From: Rhizobium cauense
Lineage (GTDB): Bacteria; Pseudomonadota; Alphaproteobacteria; Rhizobiales; Rhizobiaceae
DNA: 64,000 nt
Direction: 5' to 3'
Assembly: GCF_019511525.1 (NCBI RefSeq)
Contig: NZ_JAEUAT010000024.1
Span: forward strand, 33,015-97,014
Positions 59,462 through 64,000 of the stretch are shown here, piece by piece. Numbering within the stretch: position 1 is the stretch's first letter; every line of letters begins with the position of its first letter. A program made the position numbers and the translations under genes. The notes beneath the pieces are model-generated. The model saw nothing but the letters and a program-made list of their open reading frames with translations, ran no database searches and was not told where the DNA came from.

Positions 59462-59822
59462 ATGACCGAGCTTGACCCCGATCGTATCGAGGTCATGCCG
59501 GTGTTGCCATCGCTTGATCTCGACGAAACGCTTGCCTTCTATCGTGACGAGCTTGGGTCTAGCGGGATCATCTAACCGGTCTCCAGACTATCTCCTGCGC
59601 CGCGACGAGATGGAATTGCATTTTGGCTGGTGCAATCGGGCGCTATGCGAAGCGACTTCCGTCTGTTCGCGAAGGTCGGATCGGCGCTCGCCATGCGGAG
59701 TATCAAGAGCGAACGGCGGCTCGCCTGACCGCTATCGAGCCACGGCCATGGGGCATGGAGAATTCTATGTCCATGACCCGCACGGCAATCTGCTTCGGCA
59801 TCGACGTATACCCGTCAAGTGA
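59462..59822 (+). pseudogene. Decayed glyoxalase/bleomycin-resistance-type gene
   Basis: The reading frame from ATG 59462 encodes VMPVLPSLDLDETLAFYRDE, a typical vicinal-oxygen-chelate opening, but stops after LGSSGII. Further family-like pieces continue in other frames: SPDYLLRRDEMELHFGW and CEATSV in one frame, REGRIGARHAEYQERTAARL in a second, and GHGEFYVHDPHGNLLRHRRI back in the first. At least three frameshifts are needed to reconstruct a glyoxalase-superfamily protein. It overlaps the end of the convergent DUF423 gene. Confidence 0.72.
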
Positions 59823-60195
59823 GCGATCGGCGCGGACGCACGAAGGCGCCAACAGCAACCGCAAGCCAGCCGAACATCATCGCAAATCCACCGGTGGGCG
59901 CAGCCATCGGAAACAGGCCGGAACCTGCATAGCGCAAGACGACGAGATCGCCGGCGAAGAGCAGCGTACCGATGCCGATGAGCGTGCCGGCGAGCCATGC
60001 GGTCCGCAGCTTCTCGGCACCGATCGCCAGAGCGAGCAGAGCAGGGGCGTGCGCCAGGCACATGGCTGAGGCGGACGCGACCAAATGCGCGTCACCGCCA
60101 CCATGAGCGGCTGCGGCGGCCAACGCCACGCCCGCAAAACCGAGCAGGCCGGCGAGGAGATAGAGAAGCGGCGCAATGCGCTCGTTCAGCGTCAT
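59815..60195 (-). CDS. DUF423 membrane protein
   Basis: A 126-residue protein with four hydrophobic segments. It begins MTLNERIAPLLYLLAGLLGF and contains AAAAAHGGGDAHLVASASAM, LIGIGTLLFAGDLVVLRYAG and APTGGFAMMFGWLAVAVGAF, the standard DUF423 (YwdK/YgdD-like) pattern. Function unknown. It lies 8 nt downstream of the truncated-haemoglobin gene, so they are probably cotranscribed. Confidence 0.88.
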   Translation of the reverse strand: MTLNERIAPLLYLLAGLLGFAGVALAAAAAHGGGDAHLVASASAMCLAHAPALLALAIGAEKLRTAWLAGTLIGIGTLLFAGDLVVLRYAGSGLFPMAAPTGGFAMMFGWLAVAVGAFVRPRRSLT

Positions 60196-60203
60196 GGTTG
60201 TTC

Positions 60204-60593
60204 CTATTCCTTGTTCTGCATGTGGTAGGCGAGCCGTTCGATCGGCGGAAGGATGATCTCGCGCAGCTTCGGATTGGCGACAGTTTCTTCAAGCGCTTGG
60301 CGAAAGCAGGCCAGCCACTCGTCACGTTCGAGAGGGCCGATTTCGGCAACGAAATGGCGGCTTCTGAGGCGCGGGTGGCCGCGCTTGTCGGTATAGAGCG
60401 GCGGGCCCCCGAGATATCCTGTCAGGTATTCGTAGAACTTCTCTTCACTGCTCTCCAGCGTGGGCGGATGGACGGCGCGGACATGATGCGCCTCCGGCAG
60501 AGTGTCCATCAGTTCATAGAAGCGGCGGGACAGCGCTCGCACGGTCGCATCGCCGCCAATTGCCTCATAAAGCGTGATGACTTGTTCGCTCAC
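60204..60593 (-). CDS. Group II truncated haemoglobin
   Basis: A 129-residue globin. The opening LYEAIGGDATVRALSRRFYE and YLTGYLGGPPLYTDKRGHPR followed by LRSRHFVAEIGPLERDEWLA are characteristic of group II (GlbO) globins. The His in the RSRHF region is the proximal ligand, and the Trp in DEWLACF is the conserved G8 Trp. Roles reported for the group include O2/NO and peroxide chemistry. It is divergent from the TetR gene. Confidence 0.9.
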   Translation of the reverse strand: MSEQVITLYEAIGGDATVRALSRRFYELMDTLPEAHHVRAVHPPTLESSEEKFYEYLTGYLGGPPLYTDKRGHPRLRSRHFVAEIGPLERDEWLACFRQALEETVANPKLREIILPPIERLAYHMQNKE

Positions 60594-60705
60594 GGGTTCC
60601 AGTCCTCAAGAATGATGCTCTTAATGCACTGCGAGCAAGAGGACTGCAACTGTCAGGATCAGCACGCGGCAAATCGTCCGATGGCAAGCGGGCAAGACAA
60701 AGATC

Positions 60706-60732
60706 TTGACAAAACCGTCTGGACGGTATCTT
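60706..60732 (+). promoter_or_regulatory. Promoter with embedded TetR-type operator
   Basis: TTGACA (60706-60711) and a -10-like TATCTT (60727-60732) bracket the palindrome ACCGTC-TG-GACGGT (60714-60727), just before the TetR gene. The spacing is short (15 nt). An operator between -35 and -10 fits autorepression by the TetR protein. Confidence 0.65.
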
Positions 60733-60740
60733 CTAAGAGC

Positions 60741-61301
60741 ATGTCTACCGCTCATCATCGCCGCAAGCAACCTCTCGTCGTTCGCCAGCAACTGCTGGAC
60801 GTGGCCGCGCGTCTGACGAAGGAACTGGGGATGGCGGCTGTCACACTGGATGCAGTCTCCGGCGCGTCAGGTGTGAGCAAGGGTGGACTTTTGCACCATT
60901 TCCCGACGAAGAATGCGCTTCTGGACGCTCTTTTCGAGAGCCTTCTGGATCGCTTCGACGCCGATATCAATGAGCGCATGCGCGAGGATCCGCTGCCGCA
61001 TGGCCGCTTCAGCCGCGCCTATCTGCATGCCGTCTCGGATCTCAGGGACAGCCCCGACGAGGCCGCTCATTGGGCGCAGGTTACGGTGGCGCTGCTCGCC
61101 GAGCCTCGGCTTCGACAGCGCTGGCGTGTATGGGTGCAGGAGCGGACGGAAGAATATGTGGGCACGGATTCGTCGATCGACGCGCAAATCGTCCGGTTCG
61201 CCGCCGACGGCCTCTGGCTGGCCGATACCTTGGGCAGCCATGACAACGGCGGCGATCGCCCTGCGCTGATTGCCCGTCTCGTCGAGCTGGCCAACAAGTA
61301 G
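60741..61301 (+). CDS. TetR-family regulator of the adjacent SMR pump
   Basis: A 186-residue regulator. The HTH is LLDVAARLTKELGMAAVTLD followed by AVSGASGVSKGGLLHHFPTK. The C-terminal domain is of the AcrR/TetR_C_37-like type (RFSRAYLHAVSDLRDSPDEA). A perfect palindrome lies within its promoter. It is followed 15 nt later by the SMR gene, so it probably represses the pump until a cationic compound binds. I chose the ATG at 60741; an in-frame ATG at 60681 lies upstream of the promoter. Confidence 0.87.
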   Translation: MSTAHHRRKQPLVVRQQLLDVAARLTKELGMAAVTLDAVSGASGVSKGGLLHHFPTKNALLDALFESLLDRFDADINERMREDPLPHGRFSRAYLHAVSDLRDSPDEAAHWAQVTVALLAEPRLRQRWRVWVQERTEEYVGTDSSIDAQIVRFAADGLWLADTLGSHDNGGDRPALIARLVELANK

Positions 61302-61316
61302 AGTAGGACTCCCGCC

Positions 61317-61658
61317 ATGGCTCCAGTCGCTGTCTATGCGCTGCTCTTTGCTGCGATCGTGCTCGAAGTCGTCGGGACGACGGCATTGCAGCTGTCACAG
61401 CAGTTCACCCGCGTTGGGCCGACGATTGTCCTGGTCGTCTGCTACGTGGCGGCATTCTATTGCCTGTCGATGACGCTGAAGATTATCCCTGTTGGCATCG
61501 CTTATGCGATCTGGAGCGCGCTGGGCATCGTGCTGATTTCGGCCGTTGGGCTTATCTATTTCAAGCAGCGGCTCGACGCGCCGGCAATCATCGGACTCGG
61601 GCTCATCATTGCTGGCGTGCTGGTGGTGAACCTCTTTTCCAAATCCATTTCCCATTGA
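61317..61658 (+). CDS. Small multidrug resistance (SMR/EmrE-type) transporter
   Basis: A 113-residue protein with four membrane helices. Glu16 in LLFAAIVLEVVGTTALQLSQ is the essential proton/substrate residue. FYCLSMTLKIIPVGIAYAIW and SALGIVLISAVGLIYF are SMR signatures. It exports quaternary cations or related toxic compounds by proton antiport. Family paralogues include guanidinium exporters, which would fit a nitrogen-salvage locus, but the sequence does not decide this. Confidence 0.9.
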   Translation: MAPVAVYALLFAAIVLEVVGTTALQLSQQFTRVGPTIVLVVCYVAAFYCLSMTLKIIPVGIAYAIWSALGIVLISAVGLIYFKQRLDAPAIIGLGLIIAGVLVVNLFSKSISH

Positions 61659-61796
61659 TTTTAATGGTGCGCGGCGTATCTCGTCCGTAAGCTGGCATTG
61701 CCGCGACATTTCACCCTTCTGCGCGAGCTTGCGAAACGCGCCGTCATGTCCATATCCTTTGGACTTTCGAACGCATTTATACGCATTGGACAGCCC

Positions 61797-62639
61797 ATGA
61801 CCGACCACACCGCTGATGCAGGAATCCCTGAACGCTCAACACAGGCCGTAAATCAATCGTTCGGCACTGCCGGGATTGCGCCGATGGACCGGCCGAGCGC
61901 AATTACGCGCTTCTTCATGGGCATCGTCGCCTGGGCGGAAGGACTGAACTTCAAATACGCCAAGCTCGGCAACCCGCCGGTCTACGATACGGCGACGTTT
62001 CCCTGGGCAGCCGAGGTTGAGAAGGCGTGGCCGCAGATCCGGACCGAACTGGACCGCGTGCTCGCACGCCAGAGCGAATTGCCGACATTCCAGGATATCT
62101 CGACCGACGTGAAGACAATTTCCACCGACGCCGGCTGGAAGACTTTCTTTCTTGTAGGCTTCGGCGTGAAGTCGGAGCAGAACATCAAGGCGTGCCCGCA
62201 GACCTGGCAGGCGGTGCAGAAGATACCGGGTCTGAAAACCGCGATGTTCTCGATCTTCGAACCGGGCAAGCATCTGCCAGCCCATCGTGGACCTTACAAT
62301 GGCGTGCTGCGCCTGCATCTAGGCATGATCGTACCTGAACCCGCGGACAAGCTGGCTATCCGGGTCAAGGATCAGATCTGCCATTGGCAAGAAGGAAAGG
62401 TGCTGATCTTCGACGATGCCTACGAGCACGAGGCCTGGAACCACACCGACAAGACACGGGTGGTACTTTTCGTCGATTTCGTGAAGCCGCTGAAATTTCC
62501 CGCCCGCCTCGTCAATTGGGCTTTGATGAACCTTGCGGTGTTCACGCCCTTCATTCGTGAGGGGTTGGATAACCACAAGGAGTGGGAAAAGAAGTTCTAC
62601 GCGGAGGCGGAGGTCTTGCGAAACAGGCCACAAAGCTGA
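61797..62639 (+). CDS. Aspartyl/asparaginyl beta-hydroxylase-type dioxygenase (LpxO-like)
   Basis: A 280-residue Fe(II)/2-oxoglutarate dioxygenase. Iron ligands are His in GKHLPAHRGPYNGVLRLHLG and His in FDDAYEHEAWNHTDKTRVVL, with the 2-oxoglutarate-binding Arg in KTRVVLFVD. The overall pattern matches bacterial LpxO, which 2-hydroxylates a lipid A acyl chain, although LpxO usually has an N-terminal membrane helix; here a C-terminal hydrophobic segment (LVNWALMNLAVFTPFI) could anchor it. I chose the ATG at 61797; 61746 is an alternative. Confidence 0.82.
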   Translation: MTDHTADAGIPERSTQAVNQSFGTAGIAPMDRPSAITRFFMGIVAWAEGLNFKYAKLGNPPVYDTATFPWAAEVEKAWPQIRTELDRVLARQSELPTFQDISTDVKTISTDAGWKTFFLVGFGVKSEQNIKACPQTWQAVQKIPGLKTAMFSIFEPGKHLPAHRGPYNGVLRLHLGMIVPEPADKLAIRVKDQICHWQEGKVLIFDDAYEHEAWNHTDKTRVVLFVDFVKPLKFPARLVNWALMNLAVFTPFIREGLDNHKEWEKKFYAEAEVLRNRPQS

Positions 62640-62698
62640 GGTGGAACCCGGCGTGGTGGGAGGATAAGCCGCATCTGAATGGAGCCGACCCCGACCCC

Positions 62699-62923
62699 TC
62701 AGTTGCTGTTTGCCGCCATCCATCTTCGTTTGGCCTTGGTGGCCAAATACATCACGTAGTTCTCTGCAGCATCCGCGAGATGAAGAGCAATTTCCTCTTC
62801 TCTCCATCCCGCCGCGACAGCGCGATGGACAACATCGGTGATTGCCGTTTTGCAGACGGCTTCGCATTCTCGCGAGCGTGCCAGGTCTTCGGCGCTGTGT
62901 TTCGGAGAAGTGATGTTCGACAT
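62699..62923 (-). CDS. Small conserved-looking hypothetical protein
   Basis: A 74-residue, mostly alpha-helical protein starting MSNITSPKHSAEDLARSREC. The central ITDVVHRAVAAGWREEEIAL could be a helix-turn-helix-like or regulatory segment; similar short proteins occur in rhizobia, but I know no function. AGAAGTG precedes the ATG at 62923, while 62941 would extend the reading by six residues. It is convergent with the dioxygenase gene. Confidence 0.6.
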   Translation of the reverse strand: MSNITSPKHSAEDLARSRECEAVCKTAITDVVHRAVAAGWREEEIALHLADAAENYVMYLATKAKRRWMAANSN

Positions 62924-63221
62924 GGCGGCAAGATGCCACAATTCGCCGTGTTTTCAACAGGATGCTGATGGCGTGGTTAGCCGGTATGGTTAAATGCAGG
63001 CTGTCGGATAAGACGTGACCGCGGTGGCTGCATCAAAAAGAAAATGGCGGCCGCGCATGCGCCAATGTGATACTTCCAGCGTGGCTAATATGTGCCGGTT
63101 TCGTTCAGTAGCGGTTGATGTTTTTTGAGTTCTCTTGCTAGCAAATGAGAGCTCGGTCACGCGACGCTCCGGCATGCGGGCTCGACATGGACTAAACTGT
63201 GATTAGTGGCGCAGCGCCAAT
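62924..63221. other. Intergenic region before the NodT-family gene terminator
   Basis: About 300 bases without a credible gene. A minus-strand reading of 61 codons (62990-63175) has no recognisable features. It must hold the promoter of the small minus-strand gene. Confidence 0.4.
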
Positions 63222-63248
63222 AAAAAAGCCCCGCGTTTGCGGGGCTTT
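63222..63248 (-). terminator. Rho-independent terminator of the NodT/TolC-family gene
   Basis: A perfect 10-bp stem (AAAGCCCCGC / GCGGGGCTTT) with a GTTT loop lies 15 nt past the stop. On the minus strand it ends in TTTTTTATTG. Confidence 0.9.
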
Positions 63249-63262
63249 CTGTCTGGTTCTGC

Positions 63263-64000
63263 TCAGCTTGCCTTTGGCGGTGCTGTTGTGCGCGGCGCGC
63301 CTGGATTGTATCCGCCGCCGATGGCGACGTTGAGGGAGACGTAGTCGGTGGCCATCTGCTGGATGGCAGCGGCAAGGCTTGCCTGGGCCAGCGACACCTG
63401 GCGCTGCGCATCGAGCACGTCGAGCAGCGAGGAGGCGCCGTCCTTGTAGCTGGCGGTCGACAGTTCGAGCGTTTCCTGGGTGGTCTTCACCTGGGCGCGC
63501 AGCGCTTCCACCGTCTGGGCGTCGCGGCGTACCGCCGACAGCGCGTTCTCGACCTCTTCGACGGCTTCGAGCACCGTCTGCTTCCAGGTCAGATACTGCG
63601 TCTTGGCATCCGACTTGGCGATGTCGACATTGGCGCGCAGGCGGCCGCCGTCGAAGATCGGCAGCGTCAGGGTCGGGCCGAACGACCAGGTGGTCAGGCT
63701 GCCGCCGGAGAAGCCGGCCGGCTTGACATAGGTTGGCGAGATCGAGCCCGACAGGGTGATCGTCGGATAGAGCTGCGAGATGGCGACGCCGATATTGGCG
63801 GTGGCCGCCGCCAGATTGCGCTCGGCGACGCGAACGTCGGGCCGGTTTCGGATCAGGTCGGCCGGGATGCCCGAGGTGATGCCGCCGCGGAAGATCGGCT
63901 GCGGCGCGCCCTTCAGGAGATCGCCGAGCAGCGAACCGGCCGGCTGGCCGAGCAGCGTGGCGATGTGGTGGGCGGCGACGCGGATGTTGGTCTCCAGCCC
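63263..64000 (-). CDS. Outer-membrane efflux lipoprotein of the NodT/TolC family, 3' part (runs off right edge)
   Basis: The C-terminal 245 residues of an RND-associated outer-membrane channel are present. They include NIRVAAHHIATLLGQPAGSL, the NodT marker GIPADLIRNRPDVRVAERNL, SFGPTLTLPIFDGGRLRANV and a coiled-coil region TVLEAVEEVENALSAVRRDA. It ends in a Pro/Ala-rich tail. The start and signal sequence are beyond the window. It is not adjacent to the RND pump at 26-30 kb and probably belongs with another efflux operon to the right. Confidence 0.92.
   Translation of the reverse strand, partial: GLETNIRVAAHHIATLLGQPAGSLLGDLLKGAPQPIFRGGITSGIPADLIRNRPDVRVAERNLAAATANIGVAISQLYPTITLSGSISPTYVKPAGFSGGSLTTWSFGPTLTLPIFDGGRLRANVDIAKSDAKTQYLTWKQTVLEAVEEVENALSAVRRDAQTVEALRAQVKTTQETLELSTASYKDGASSLLDVLDAQRQVSLAQASLAAAIQQMATDYVSLNVAIGGGYNPGAPRTTAPPKAS

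Noticed and set aside
62990..63175. 61-codon minus-strand frame before the NodT-family gene
   Set aside because: No conserved features, no ribosome-binding site and unrelated to neighbours.

Overview
The window looks like a chromosomal segment of a Rhizobiaceae alphaproteobacterium (Rhizobium/Agrobacterium/Neorhizobium group). The evidence is the braDEFGC-type amino-acid transporter order, a complete PhyR-NepR-EcfG general stress locus, an hmuPSTUV haem-uptake operon preceded by a TGA-N9-TCA (RirA 'IRO') box, and GC-rich, densely packed genes. No tRNA, rRNA, CRISPR array, prophage or insertion sequence was seen.

Layout. 1-6.2 kb: the 5' end of cysQ (minus strand), then livHMGF, a small membrane protein and the binding protein, closed by a strong terminator; a 2-hydroxyacid dehydrogenase follows. 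7.2-25.3 kb: a urea module. A LuxR-type response regulator and a 1128-residue hybrid kinase whose input region is an NCS1-type transporter face away from urtABCDE (urea ABC importer). Then come ureD, ureA, DUF1272, ureB, an LprI-like gene, a GT29-like 'urease operon accessory protein', ureC, a diguanylate cyclase, ureE, ureF, a 28-codon ORF and ureG. Urea is thus imported, hydrolysed by the nickel enzyme, and probably sensed at the same locus. 25.3-30.6 kb: a Crp/Fnr regulator with a perfect FNR box upstream, and an RND efflux pair.

31-39 kb and 45.3-48.1 kb: reductive pyrimidine catabolism in two parts. The first has an NMT1-type ABC importer, a cupin, dihydropyrimidinase, a ureidopropionase/carbamoylase-type hydrolase and a RutR-like regulator; the second is preTA (dihydropyrimidine dehydrogenase). 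Both parts carry a RutR-like operator upstream. Between them lie a bacteriophytochrome kinase with its haem oxygenase, a glycosyltransferase, a rhodanese, the AraC-type regulator FtrA and a frameshifted SEC-C zinc-binding gene.

48.2-52.3 kb: the general stress response locus: an HWE kinase, phyR, nepR, ecfG and two small membrane/stress proteins. Five EcfG-type promoters (GGAAC-N16/17-CGTT, or near matches) can be read directly. One of them drives no protein but a highly structured, C-rich-loop RNA with its own terminator. This is the most interesting new candidate in the window.

52.3-59.5 kb: haem acquisition: hmuV, hmuU, hmuT, hmuS and hemP on the minus strand; a periplasmic protein, tonB, DUF2325, an unknown gene and an IsdG-family haem monooxygenase on the plus strand. 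59.5-64 kb: a decayed glyoxalase-like gene, DUF423, a truncated haemoglobin, a TetR regulator with an SMR efflux pump, an LpxO-like hydroxylase, a small unknown gene, and the 3' part of a NodT/TolC-family outer-membrane efflux gene running off the right edge.
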